NCBI RefSeq assembly: GCF_026625785.1
Contig: NZ_CP113063.1
Span: forward strand, 3,968,001-4,032,000
Reading direction: 5' to 3'
Source of the DNA: Gordonia sp. SL306
GTDB lineage: Bacteria > Actinomycetota > Actinomycetes > Mycobacteriales > Mycobacteriaceae
Length of the DNA: 64,000 bases
The translations under genes and the position numbers were made by a program. Below are positions 34,645 to 43,112 of the stretch, one piece after another. Every line of letters begins with the position of its first letter. Positions within the stretch are counted from its first letter, which is position 1. Below the pieces are notes generated by a model, which saw nothing but the letters and a program-made list of their open reading frames with translations, ran no database searches and had not been told where the DNA came from.

Positions 34645-35862
34645 TCATGCCGCCGACGCAGGGTTCTCGCGTTCGACAGTGACCACCAGATCGTTGTCGT
34701 CGCGCGTCATGAAGTTCGGCAGCGAGAGCTTGGCGATCTTCTTCCAGGTCGACCCGAGCTGTTGGCTCAGCGAACCGGTGTTGTACGGCAGTCCGTAGCG
34801 CTCGCAGATCTCTTGCACCTCGCCGGACATCTCCGGGTACCGGCTGGCCGGCAGATCGGGGAAGAGGTGGTGCTCGATCTGATGCGAGAGGTTGCCGCTC
34901 ATGATGTGGAACAACGGGCTACCGGTGATGTTGGCCGACCCGAGCATCTGACGCAGATACCACTGGCCGCGAGTCTCGTTCTCGCACTCCTCGGGAGTGA
35001 AGGTCTGTGCACCGCTGGGGAAGTGGCCACAGAAGATGATCGAGTAGGTCCACACGTTCCGGACCAGGTTCGCCGAGGCGTTGCCCAGTAGCGTGGTGAC
35101 GAACATCGGGCCGGTCAGCGCCGGGAACACCACGTAGTCCTTGAGGACCTGGCGACCGGCCTTGCGCCACATGCCCTTCACGAGCCCTTTGACGTCGTAC
35201 CACTTGCGCTTGCCCGCGACGATGTTCTCGACCTCGAGGTCGTGCAGCATCACGCCCCACTCGAAGAGCAGCATCAGGCCGGTCGCGTAGGCGAGATTGC
35301 CCAGGTAGTAGGGATTCCACTTCTGGTCGCGGTCCATCCGGAGGATGCCGTATCCGATGTCGCGGTCCTCACCGACGATGTTGGTGAAGGTGTGGTGCAT
35401 GTAGTTGTGGCTGTGCCGCCACTGATCGGCGGGACAGACGGTGTCCCACTCGAACTCGCGCGAGTTGTAGGTGTCCTCGCGCATCCAGTCGTACTGGCCG
35501 TGCATCACGTTGTGCCCGATCTCCATGTTGTCGAGGATCTTCGACACGGAGAGGGCGCCGACGGCGGCGATCCAGGCCGGCGGGAAGAAACCGAGGTACA
35601 TGAGCCCGCGGCCCGCGATCTCGAATCCGCGCTGAGCCCGGATGATCGAGTACAGGTATTCGCGGTCCTTTTCGCCGAGGTCGGCGACGATTCGCGCGCG
35701 CAGCTCGTCGAGGTCTCGACCGAGAGCCTCGACCTGCTCGTAACCGAGCGTGATGTGGTTGGGGTTGCCGGTGGCCGTCGGCCGATCGTCCTCGGTCGGG
35801 TGATGCTCGACGACGACCCCGGTGAGCGGTGTGGTGGTGGGTGCGATCTCGGTGCTGGTCAT
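34645..35862 (-). CDS. Membrane fatty acyl-CoA desaturase, DesA3-like
   Basis: This 405-residue di-iron desaturase probably makes oleoyl-CoA from stearoyl-CoA. The three histidine boxes are present: HNVMHGQ (about residue 117), HSHNYMHH (about 150) and HQIEHH near residue 341. Hydrophobic helices occur around AAVGALSVSKIL and YLGNLAYATGLMLLFEWGVML. It lies 2 nt after its dedicated reductase gene. In M. tuberculosis the same pair is Rv3230c-desA3 (Rv3229c). Confidence 0.93.
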   Translation of the reverse strand: MTSTEIAPTTTPLTGVVVEHHPTEDDRPTATGNPNHITLGYEQVEALGRDLDELRARIVADLGEKDREYLYSIIRAQRGFEIAGRGLMYLGFFPPAWIAAVGALSVSKILDNMEIGHNVMHGQYDWMREDTYNSREFEWDTVCPADQWRHSHNYMHHTFTNIVGEDRDIGYGILRMDRDQKWNPYYLGNLAYATGLMLLFEWGVMLHDLEVENIVAGKRKWYDVKGLVKGMWRKAGRQVLKDYVVFPALTGPMFVTTLLGNASANLVRNVWTYSIIFCGHFPSGAQTFTPEECENETRGQWYLRQMLGSANITGSPLFHIMSGNLSHQIEHHLFPDLPASRYPEMSGEVQEICERYGLPYNTGSLSQQLGSTWKKIAKLSLPNFMTRDDNDLVVTVERENPASAA

Positions 35863-35864
35863 GG

Positions 35865-36944
35865 CTATACCTCGATTTCCACGTCGCCGACAGGTGCGTT
35901 GATGCAGAGCTGGATCCGCTTGTCGGTTTCGGTGTCGGTTTCTCCGGTCAGCACGTTGCGCGTGCAGCCGGATTTCTTGATGGCGGTGCAGGAAAAGCAG
36001 ATTCCCATCCGGCAGCCGGACTCCGGGCTGAGCCCGGCGGATTCCGCCTGATCGAGGATGGTGCGGCCGTCGTTGGTCGCAGATCTGCCGGAGTTCAGGA
36101 ATGTCAGTTCGCCGTCGATCGGGGCATCGGGGTCGACGGCGATCGGCGACGCGAGGACGAACGCCTCGCTGTGCAACGGCTGGGTCATCCCGGTGGTGTC
36201 GTAATGGTCATTCACCGCGTCCATCAGGGCCGGGGGCCCGCAGACGAACAGGTGGGCCTCGTCGAGGCCGTCGATGTCGTCGAGGTGCTTGCCGGAGAAG
36301 TGTCCGTCGCCGTCCCCACGGGTGTAATGCAGCCGCAGGTCGATGGCGGGACAGGTGGAGGCCAGAGCGGTGAGTTCCGCACGGTAGGCGACATCGGCAG
36401 GGGTGCGCGCGTAGTGCACGAACGTGATCGGTCCGGGGTGGTTCTCCGCTACGAGCGTTCGCGCCATCGAGAGTACAGGTGTAATGCCGCTGCCGCCGCT
36501 GATGAAGACGGCGGACCTGGGTCGCTGCGTGGGGAGGGTGAACTCCCCGGTCGCCTGGCTCAGTCCGACCACCATGCCGACGTGGGCATGGTCGCGAAGA
36601 TGCTTGGACACGAACCCGTCGTCGTGTGCGGTGATGGTGAGTTCGATGTCGCCTGCAGGACGGCCCGCAGTGTTGGCCGGGGAGAAGCACCGTACGTGGC
36701 GGACTCCGTCGATCACCGTGCTGAGCTGCACATACTGTCCGGCCTGGTGGCCCTTCCACTGGCGGGTCGGGCGCAGGACGATTCGCACGGACCGATCTGT
36801 CGGACGGTGGACGGCGACGACCTTGCCGCGGAGATCCCGCCAGGTGAGCATGGGATCGAACAGTTCGAGATAGCGATCGACCGGGTGAGGCGAGAGGGCG
36901 GCCTCGACGATCGGGCCGACGAGGGATGGGATGCGGATGCTCAT
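35865..36944 (-). CDS. Flavin/2Fe-2S oxidoreductase, electron donor of the desaturase (Rv3230c-like)
   Basis: The 359-residue protein has an FAD domain (RCFSPANTAGRP near residue 93), an NAD(P)H domain (VFISGGSGITPVLSMARTL; HLFVCGPPALMDAV), and a C-terminal plant-type ferredoxin domain with cysteines in ESGCRMGICFSCTAIKK and RIQLCINAP. It passes electrons from NADPH to the desaturase, 2 nt downstream. ATG 36944 is chosen because GGAG lies 7 nt before it. A palindromic operator lies 32 bp upstream of the start, and a divergent TetR gene follows. Confidence 0.93.
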   Translation of the reverse strand: MSIRIPSLVGPIVEAALSPHPVDRYLELFDPMLTWRDLRGKVVAVHRPTDRSVRIVLRPTRQWKGHQAGQYVQLSTVIDGVRHVRCFSPANTAGRPAGDIELTITAHDDGFVSKHLRDHAHVGMVVGLSQATGEFTLPTQRPRSAVFISGGSGITPVLSMARTLVAENHPGPITFVHYARTPADVAYRAELTALASTCPAIDLRLHYTRGDGDGHFSGKHLDDIDGLDEAHLFVCGPPALMDAVNDHYDTTGMTQPLHSEAFVLASPIAVDPDAPIDGELTFLNSGRSATNDGRTILDQAESAGLSPESGCRMGICFSCTAIKKSGCTRNVLTGETDTETDKRIQLCINAPVGDVEIEV

Positions 36945-36975
36945 GGGCTGGCTCCGTTCGTGGGTGCACTTTTCA

Positions 36976-36991
36976 GTGAACATCTGTACAC
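36976..36991. promoter_or_regulatory. Candidate operator GTGnACAnnTGTnCAC upstream of the desaturase operon
   Basis: GTGAACATCTGTACAC is a 16-bp near-perfect palindrome (one mismatched pair, apart from the centre). It is likely to overlap the operon promoter. The neighbouring TetR gene is the obvious binder. Confidence 0.6.
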
Positions 36992-37104
36992 CAGAAGTGT
37001 GGCACGCCTCCGGGGTGTGTCGTCAAGCGGAAACAGTTGTGACGGCCACCACGGGTTTGCGACGCGGTGCGGTGGGCGACACCGCTGCCGTCGGACGGGC
37101 CACT

Positions 37105-37110
37105 TAGACT
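37105..37110 (+). promoter_or_regulatory. -10 hexamer TAGACT of leaderless tetR
   Basis: TAGACT is followed by CGGATG and then GTG 37117, the exact 6-nt spacing. The ATG at 37114 would have only 3 nt. Confidence 0.6.
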
Positions 37111-37116
37111 CGGATG

Positions 37117-37800
37117 GTGACCAGGACCCGACACACCGCCCGTCCGCGCTCGTCGCGTGATGAGGGCGAGTCGGAGACCCGGGCCGAACGGAAGAACCGC
37201 ACTCGTCAGGCCCTGCTGGACGCCACCATGGAATTGGTCGCGGATCGGAGCTTTGCCAGCATCAGCCTCCGCGAGGTCGCACGCGGGGCAGGCATCGTGC
37301 CGACGGCCTTTTATCGCCACTTCGCGTCCATGGAGGATCTCGGCGTCACCCTCGTCGAGGACTCGATGCGCGTGCTGCGCCGCACGCTGCGTGAGGGGCG
37401 TCGCGATCTCGCGGCGCGCCAGGCGTTGCCCACCGCGCAGAACTCACTCGCGATCCTGCTGCGGCACGTCCACGACAACGAGGCGCAGTTCCGTTTTCTC
37501 GTCCGCGAGCAGCATGGCGGCATCGCCGAGATCAGGCGAGCGATCGACACCGAGCTCCGGTTGTTCTCCAAGGAGTTGGCGATCGACCTCTCGCGGCTAC
37601 CGGACCTGGCCACCTGGCTCCCCGAGGACCTCGAGATCGCGGCAGAACTCATCGTGACGATCATGCTGACGGCCGTCGCCGACCTGCTCGACAACGACCA
37701 TCGAGGGCGTGGTTCGGAACGCGAACTCGTCGAGCGGACCGAGCGGCAACTCGTGATGGTATTTCTCGGTATGGGCCGCTGGCGACCGCGCTCTGAGTAG
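37117..37800 (+). CDS. TetR-family regulator, probable sensor of acyl-CoA for the desaturase operon
   Basis: The 227-residue protein has HTH residues about 28-70 (ALLDATMELVADRSFASISLREVARG followed by TAFYRHFASMEDLG). The IVPTAFYRHF recognition helix and the C-terminal RFLVREQHGGIAEIRRAI block are seen in regulators of unsaturated fatty-acid genes (DesT/FabR-like group), as far as I can judge. GTG 37117 is favoured over ATG 37114 by promoter spacing. It is divergent from the reductase-desaturase operon. Confidence 0.88.
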   Translation: MTRTRHTARPRSSRDEGESETRAERKNRTRQALLDATMELVADRSFASISLREVARGAGIVPTAFYRHFASMEDLGVTLVEDSMRVLRRTLREGRRDLAARQALPTAQNSLAILLRHVHDNEAQFRFLVREQHGGIAEIRRAIDTELRLFSKELAIDLSRLPDLATWLPEDLEIAAELIVTIMLTAVADLLDNDHRGRGSERELVERTERQLVMVFLGMGRWRPRSE

Positions 37801-37912
37801 GCGACGTCGGTCGTGCCGTGCGCCGAACGATTGCTACGACTTCGCATCATGGCTGGTAGTCATTGCGTCTTGACCCTATCCTGCTGTTACAGATGTGACT
37901 CAGGAGATAGAA

Positions 37913-38818
37913 GTGACTCGTGTGAAATTGGCTGTGGGTCTCACAGCAGTGGCCGTGGTGTGTTCGGTGGTCTTCGGCACGGCGAGCGCTGCTGCGGCCT
38001 CGCCGCCGTGGTGGCCACCGCAGCTACCGCCGCTGCCAGCGCAGATCGCGCGACTTCTCGAGCCACCGGTCCCAGTGGAGAAGAAGCTGACGAAGAGCTT
38101 CGCCGCGTTGCAGAAGTCCATGCGCAAGTCGTTGCCGGGCTCGTTGGGGCTGGCGATCACCCCGGTGGGCACGGACCAGTCGATCACCATGGGAAATCTC
38201 AAGTCGGGCCGCGCATGGTCGACCCTGAAGGTGCCGGTCTCACTGGCGGCGCAGCGCAAGAACGGCGCTGCCGTCGCGGTGAAGGAGGACAAGGCGATCA
38301 CGTTCTCGGACAACGACGCGGCAGGCGACCTGTGGGGATCGCTCGGCGGTGGTCGAAGCTCGGTGGATGCCGTGACGGAGGTCCTGCGCGAAGGGCACGA
38401 CCTGCGGACCGCCGTGACCTCGGAGGCCGACAATCCGCCGTCCTACCCGGGATACACGCCGTGGGCGCTCGCCGATCAGGCCCGATTCGCTGCACATCTG
38501 CCGTGCCTCGCCGAGAGTGAGCATGTGGTCCGGCTGATGAGCTCCGTCGCGGCCAATCAGCAGTGGGGCATCGCGAAGATCGGCCGCAAACAGGGTGCTG
38601 TGACGGCGGTGAAGGGTGGTTGGGGGCCGGCGACGTCCACCTCCGGCGGGTATCTGGTGCGGCAACTCGGGATCATCAGCACCACCCGGGGGCAGGTCGC
38701 GGTGTCCATGGCCGCGGTGCCTCGCAGCGGATCCTTTTCCAGCGGTATCGCGATGCTCAATCGGGTCGGGGACTGGATCGACCGCAATCTCGCCACCCTG
38801 CCCACCGGACGCTGCTGA
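37913..38818 (+). CDS. Secreted serine beta-lactamase/PBP-fold protein with short SxxK-SDN spacing
   Basis: The 301-residue protein starts with a Sec signal (LAVGLTAVAVVCSVVFGTASAAA) and a Pro/Trp-rich linker. It then shows the three serine-acylase motifs: S103-T-L-K106, S132-D-N134 and K233-G-G235. The SDN to KGG distance (101) fits class A beta-lactamases. The SxxK to SDN distance (29) is about half of the usual 60, so part of the helical domain is missing and no Glu166 equivalent is apparent. It may be an inactive lactamase, a small DD-peptidase-like enzyme or another serine hydrolase. GTG start, AGGAG 6 nt upstream. Convergent with the next gene with no spacer. Confidence 0.8.
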   Translation: MTRVKLAVGLTAVAVVCSVVFGTASAAAASPPWWPPQLPPLPAQIARLLEPPVPVEKKLTKSFAALQKSMRKSLPGSLGLAITPVGTDQSITMGNLKSGRAWSTLKVPVSLAAQRKNGAAVAVKEDKAITFSDNDAAGDLWGSLGGGRSSVDAVTEVLREGHDLRTAVTSEADNPPSYPGYTPWALADQARFAAHLPCLAESEHVVRLMSSVAANQQWGIAKIGRKQGAVTAVKGGWGPATSTSGGYLVRQLGIISTTRGQVAVSMAAVPRSGSFSSGIAMLNRVGDWIDRNLATLPTGRC

Positions 38819-40330
38819 TCAGTCGCCCTCGACCTTCGCGTGCCGACCGGTCGAGACGACCGACGACGGTCGCTCCACCGGTTCGATCTGCTGCGCACGG
38901 TGATCGCGGACGCGTCGCCGACCGGTGTCCGGCTGGGGCGTCGTCGGCCGGGTCGCCGTGCGGGCGGGTGCGGCCGGTGTCCGCTCCGCAGCAGCAGCAG
39001 CAGCAGTAGCAGCGACGCGTGCGCGTCCCGCCGGCCGGGCCAATGCCGCGGCGATCACCGTCGTCAACGGCACCGAGAGTGCGATCGCGATGCCGCCGAC
39101 GAACGATCGCGCGAGTTCGACGGCCACTGCGTCGGTGGTGATCAGCGAACCGAACGGTTGCTGGGCGACCGAGAACAGCAGGAGCAGGGGGAGTGCGCTG
39201 CCCGCGTACGCGAACACCAGTGTGTAGACGGTGCTGGCGATGTGGTCGCGGCCGACGCGCATCGCGGCGCGGAAGGTGCCCAGTCGCGTCGACTCGCCCG
39301 CGGCCGCGAGCTCGAAGGCCGCCGACGCCTGCGTGATGGTGACATCGTTGAGGACACCGAGTGTGCCGATGATGAACCCCGCCAGCAACAGCCCGCTGAT
39401 CGAGATACTTCCTTGGTACACCTGGAGATTGGTGGTCTGATCGCCCGACAAACCGGTGAGGTTCATCGTGTCGATCGCCAGCCAGCTCAGCAGCCCGGCC
39501 AGCATCAGTGACATCAGGGTGCCGAGCAATGCCGAACTCGTTCGGAGGCTCACGCCGTGAGCCAGATAGAGGACCACGAACAGGATGGCTGCCGAGGAGA
39601 CCACGGCGACCGCCACCGGTGATTCGCCGTCGAGGATGGCGGGCAACGTGAACACACCGAGGACGAGAAAGGCGAATGCGAGTCCGATGATCGACCGGAA
39701 ACCACGCCACGCGGCCACCAGGACGATGGCGGCGACGAACAGGAACGCCCACACCAGGGTCGGAACGGTCCGGTTGAAATCGAAGAACGTATAGCGCGGG
39801 TTGCCGTCGGGACCGGGAACCACACTGAGGCGGAGTTTGTCGCCGGTGTGCAGCGTCGGCTGCCCGGCCTGGGGCTGATCCGGCGATCCCCTCGATTGGG
39901 TGACCGCACCCGGCTCGGTGCCCGACTGCGCCCGGTTGGTGGGGACTTCGAGCAGGGTGTAGCGCCCCTCATCGTCGCCGCTGTCGATCCGGACCGTGCT
40001 CTGGATGCACGGCCCGAGGTCGGTCACCCCCTCGATCTGGAACTCGGCGCTGTCCTGTGCGGTGCCCGCCAGCGGATTCAGGCACTCCGCCCGAACCTGC
40101 TCGACGACCTCACCGTCGACGGCGCGGATGGAACCGCCGTCCGCAGAACGGAATTGCATCGGGATCGCGTGCTCGCTGCTCGACGGCCACAACACCACCG
40201 CCCCCGCGACGACGCCGATGCCGATGACGGCGAGGCTGACGATCACGATCCAGCGGGCGATGGGCGAGAGGACAGCAGGGATTTCCGACAGGTTGTGGGA
40301 ATGTCCGTGGCCGTGTCCGGGATGACTCAC
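38819..40330 (-). CDS. YibE/F-family membrane protein
   Basis: The 503-residue protein has a His-rich start (MSHPGHGHGHSHN), one N-terminal helix, and an extracytoplasmic beta-rich part of about 120 residues. About seven membrane helices follow (from VWAFLFVAAIVLVAAWRG onward), holding the YibE/F core IGTLGVLNDVTITQASAAFE. A basic, Ala-rich, disordered tail ends the protein. The family has unknown function; roles in ion or osmolyte handling are guesses. GTG 40330 follows a TAGGGT hexamer by 6 nt. A GCA-trinucleotide run (38988-39010) encodes polyalanine in the tail. Confidence 0.88.
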   Translation of the reverse strand: MSHPGHGHGHSHNLSEIPAVLSPIARWIVIVSLAVIGIGVVAGAVVLWPSSSEHAIPMQFRSADGGSIRAVDGEVVEQVRAECLNPLAGTAQDSAEFQIEGVTDLGPCIQSTVRIDSGDDEGRYTLLEVPTNRAQSGTEPGAVTQSRGSPDQPQAGQPTLHTGDKLRLSVVPGPDGNPRYTFFDFNRTVPTLVWAFLFVAAIVLVAAWRGFRSIIGLAFAFLVLGVFTLPAILDGESPVAVAVVSSAAILFVVLYLAHGVSLRTSSALLGTLMSLMLAGLLSWLAIDTMNLTGLSGDQTTNLQVYQGSISISGLLLAGFIIGTLGVLNDVTITQASAAFELAAAGESTRLGTFRAAMRVGRDHIASTVYTLVFAYAGSALPLLLLFSVAQQPFGSLITTDAVAVELARSFVGGIAIALSVPLTTVIAAALARPAGRARVAATAAAAAAERTPAAPARTATRPTTPQPDTGRRRVRDHRAQQIEPVERPSSVVSTGRHAKVEGD

Positions 40331-40336
40331 GACGAC

Positions 40337-40342
40337 ACCCTA
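40337..40342 (-). promoter_or_regulatory. -10 hexamer TAGGGT of leaderless YibE/F gene
   Basis: On the minus strand TAGGGT is followed by GTCGTC and then GTG 40330. Confidence 0.6.
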
Positions 40343-40420
40343 TGCGCTTTCCCACGGTGTGCCCATTCGCCGGGGCGGCCGTGGATGTCGTCGACGGCCT
40401 CGGCGATCAGATCGACACGG

Positions 40421-41854
40421 TCACCGAGCGGTGGACCCGATGAAGCGAGCCGAGTCGTCGATGGTGGACAGCGGACCGTCGACACGGTGGGCCGCGCCTC
40501 GATGATTGTCGGGTAGCAGGTCGCCCCGACCGAACAGCTTGTGCCGCAACGTTCCCGGAACATACGAGCGGTCATAGACGCCGCGCCTCTCGAGCGCGGG
40601 AACGACGTGGGTGACGATGTCCTCGAACGACCCGGGGGTGACCGCGTAGGCGATGTTGAATCCGTCGACATCGGTTTCGGTGACCCAATCCTGGAGGGCA
40701 TCGGCCACCTCCTCGCCCGAACCGATCAGCACCGGGCCCATACCGCCGATGCCGCCCCAGGCCGCGATGTCGCGGACCGTCCATTCGCCGCCGGTGTCCG
40801 AGGCCTGCTGGAATGCGGCCACCGCGGACTGGATCGCGTTGCTCTCCACGTGGCCGATCGGCTCGTCGAGGTCGTAGGACGCCAGGTCGGTCCCCATCCA
40901 GCCGGACATGAACACCAACGAGCCCTCTTCGCTGGCGTACCGGCGATACTCCTGCGCCTTGGCCCGCGCGGCCTCCGGAGTCGCATCGGTGATGATCGTC
41001 AGAAGTGTGTAGATCCGTGCGTCGTACGGGCCTCGGCCGGCCGAGACCAGCTCGTCGCGAGTCTTCGAGACGACCTCACGCAGGATGTCTTTCGTCGGCG
41101 CGGCGACGAAGATCGCCTCGGCGTTCTGCGCGGCGAACCGGCGGCCGCGGGGTGACGCGCCGGCCTGGTAGATCACCGGTGACCCCTGCGGCGACGGTTC
41201 GGCGAGGTGGATTCCCGGCACGGTGAAGTGTTCACCTCGGTGCCCGATGTGGTGCACCTTGGCGGGGTCGGCGAACACGCCGTTCTCGCGGTCGCGGCGC
41301 ACGGCGTCGCGTTCCCAGGAGCCCTCCCACAGCTTGTAGAGCACCGTCAGGTACTCGTCCGCGTGGTCGTAGCGGCTGTCGTGTTCGAGGTGATTCTCGT
41401 CGCCCATGTTGCGTGCCGCGGAGGGCAGGTAGCCGGTGACGACATTCCAACCGATGCGGCCTCGGGTCAGATGGTCGAGGGTGGAGAGCCGCCGGGCGAA
41501 CGGGTATGGATGCTCGAATCCGGTGCCGGTGGTGATTCCGAAGCCGAGATGCTCGGTGGCGTGGGCCATTGCCGACACGAGTAGCAGCGGATCGTTGACG
41601 GGGATCTGGGCGCCCTGCCGGATGGCTGCCTCATCGGTTCCCGCGTAGGCGTCATAGGTGCCGAGGACGTCGGCGATGAACAAGCCGTCGAAACCGCCGC
41701 GTTCCAACAGTTTCGCGAGGTCCACCCAATAGTCGAGGGTGTTGTAGTCCCAGGACCGGTCGTCCGGATGGCGCCAGAGGCCGGGGGACTGATGCGCGAC
41801 ACAGTTCATGTCGAAGGCATTGAATCGGATGGGGCGGGATGGCTGTTCGGACAC
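40421..41854 (-). CDS. FMN-dependent monooxygenase, NtaA/SnaA/DszA family
   Basis: The 477-residue luciferase-fold enzyme uses FMNH2 from a separate reductase. It carries the family blocks GLWRHPDD, WNVVTGYLPSAARNMG, EHDSRYDHADEYL, VFADPAKVHHIGHRG, and SPQGSPVIYQAGASPRGRRFAA. Members open dibenzothiophene sulfone (DszA), nitrilotriacetate or pristinamycin precursors. The residues that set substrate cannot be read here, and no dszB/dszC-like gene is near, so a Dsz role is not supported. GTG 41854 (MSEQPSRPIRFNAF) is chosen by family start; the longer frame to 41977 overlaps the divergent DinB gene. Confidence 0.88.
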   Translation of the reverse strand: MSEQPSRPIRFNAFDMNCVAHQSPGLWRHPDDRSWDYNTLDYWVDLAKLLERGGFDGLFIADVLGTYDAYAGTDEAAIRQGAQIPVNDPLLLVSAMAHATEHLGFGITTGTGFEHPYPFARRLSTLDHLTRGRIGWNVVTGYLPSAARNMGDENHLEHDSRYDHADEYLTVLYKLWEGSWERDAVRRDRENGVFADPAKVHHIGHRGEHFTVPGIHLAEPSPQGSPVIYQAGASPRGRRFAAQNAEAIFVAAPTKDILREVVSKTRDELVSAGRGPYDARIYTLLTIITDATPEAARAKAQEYRRYASEEGSLVFMSGWMGTDLASYDLDEPIGHVESNAIQSAVAAFQQASDTGGEWTVRDIAAWGGIGGMGPVLIGSGEEVADALQDWVTETDVDGFNIAYAVTPGSFEDIVTHVVPALERRGVYDRSYVPGTLRHKLFGRGDLLPDNHRGAAHRVDGPLSTIDDSARFIGSTAR

Positions 41855-41967
41855 CCGTGGGATGGTGCGCGGCCGCCGAGCCGATCGCCAGGTTTGCGCC
41901 CACGGAGAACCTAACCGGACGGCCCAACCCGGTGTCGTGGCCGCGGCACCGGAGTACAAGTGGAGAT

Positions 41968-42468
41968 ATGCGATCAATCGACGTACTGATCGACGGCCTC
42001 GGCCGGGTGTCCGACAATGTCCATGCGGTGCTCGACGGCATCACCTCGGATCAACTCGTCCATCGCCCGACGCCGGAGGCGAACACCATTGCCTGGCTGG
42101 TCTGGCACCTGACCCGTGCTCAGGATGCGCAGATCGCCGACGTCGCAGGAACCGAGCAGGTCTGGACGTCGGCGGGGTTCCATGAGCGGTTCGGCCTGCC
42201 GTTTCCGCCGTCCGCCTCAGGCTATGGACAATCCGCCGAGGAGGTCGGGCAGGTGGTGGCCGAGCCCGATCTGCTCCGCGAGTACTACGACGCGACGCAC
42301 GACGTCAGCATCGAGTACCTCAGTGCACTCACCGACGACGATCTCGACCGCGTCATCGACGAGAATTGGGATCCTCCGGTGACTCTCGGTGTTCGTCTGA
42401 TCAGCATCGTCGACGACGACGCACAGCACGTGGGGCAGGCGGCCTATGTCCGCGGTCTCGTGAGCTGA
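41968..42468 (+). CDS. DinB/DUF664-family, putative mycothiol-dependent enzyme
   Basis: The 166-residue protein has the DinB four-helix fold. Three spaced histidines can form the metal site: LVWHLTRAQDAQIAD (about residue 49), YYDATHDVSIEYL (about 112) and DDDAQHVGQAAYVRG (about 156). In mycothiol-producing actinobacteria such proteins include maleylpyruvate isomerases and thiol transferases. GGAG lies only 2 nt before the ATG, so ribosome binding is not clear, and TACAAG at 41955 is a poor -10. Divergent from the monooxygenase. Confidence 0.85.
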   Translation: MRSIDVLIDGLGRVSDNVHAVLDGITSDQLVHRPTPEANTIAWLVWHLTRAQDAQIADVAGTEQVWTSAGFHERFGLPFPPSASGYGQSAEEVGQVVAEPDLLREYYDATHDVSIEYLSALTDDDLDRVIDENWDPPVTLGVRLISIVDDDAQHVGQAAYVRGLVS

Positions 42469-42477
42469 CCCCTCTCC

Positions 42478-42546
42478 CAGCCGCGACGGTTTCCGTCATC
42501 CGCGACCACGAAAAGGCGGCGCGGATGACGGGAACCGTCGCGGCTG
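42478..42546. terminator. 27-bp hairpin between convergent genes
   Basis: Arms 42478-42504 and 42520-42546 pair over 27 bp with a single G-U, around a 15-nt loop. It lies between the DinB gene (+) and the small secreted protein gene (-). It fits a bidirectional terminator, though no T-run is present. Confidence 0.7.
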
Positions 42547-42558
42547 CGGAGAGGAACC

Positions 42559-42975
42559 TTACGAGCGGCAGCCTTTCAAGGTCTGGAAGTCGCCGGCGAA
42601 CGCGGCGCCGCCGGTGCAGGTCGGACCGTTCTTGCCGTCGACCACGACGGTGGCGCCCGGTCCGGCGATGCCGATCGCCAGGCCCGGCCGCACGCCGGTC
42701 ATCGTGACCGTCGCCCCCTTGCCGATGGCGATCGCGGCCGGACCGGCGTAGTTGTCGCCGGTCACCGCTGCCTTGCCGCCGCCATCGGTGACCGCCAGAG
42801 TGAGTCCGGTCGGGCCGGAATCGACCTGGCAGTTCGACATTGTCGACGATTGTCCGGGCAGACCTGGACACACCTCCGGCGCAGCGTGGGCGGCCGGTGC
42901 GGCGGCGAGCGAGATACCGGCGGCGCCCGCCCCGGCGATGATGACCCCGAGGACGGTGCGGGTGGCAGAACGCAT
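42559..42975 (-). CDS. Small secreted protein of unknown function
   Basis: The 138-residue protein has a clear Sec signal (TVLGVIIAGAGAAGISLAAAPAAHA) with cleavage after AHA near residue 32. The mature part of about 106 residues has four cysteines (PEVCPG, NCQVD, PTCTGG, KGCRS), probably two disulfides, and short glycine-rich strands. It is like other small exported proteins of Gordonia and Rhodococcus, but I cannot name a family. ATG 42975 is chosen because GAGGAG lies 8 nt upstream; the longer frame lacks conservation signals. Confidence 0.8.
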   Translation of the reverse strand: MRSATRTVLGVIIAGAGAAGISLAAAPAAHAAPEVCPGLPGQSSTMSNCQVDSGPTGLTLAVTDGGGKAAVTGDNYAGPAAIAIGKGATVTMTGVRPGLAIGIAGPGATVVVDGKNGPTCTGGAAFAGDFQTLKGCRS

Positions 42976-43112
42976 GATGGTGACTCCTCTGTTGCGGGTG
43001 GCTGACCGCAGCGATTCGGAGCCGATGGCGGCATGGATGGGTGTCGCTGCTCCTGGACGTGCCGGGTGGCAGATGCCCGTCCCCGCACAGTGAGCCGTGA
43101 GACCATCGGTGC

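Noticed and set aside
38988..39014. GCA trinucleotide run as a possible contingency locus
   Set aside because: It lies in the Ala-rich disordered tail of the YibE/F protein. Unit changes would stay in frame, and such runs are common in GC-rich coding DNA.
40421..41854. Desulfurisation gene dszA
   Set aside because: Family-level similarity only. No dszB or dszC partner and no flavin reductase are adjacent.
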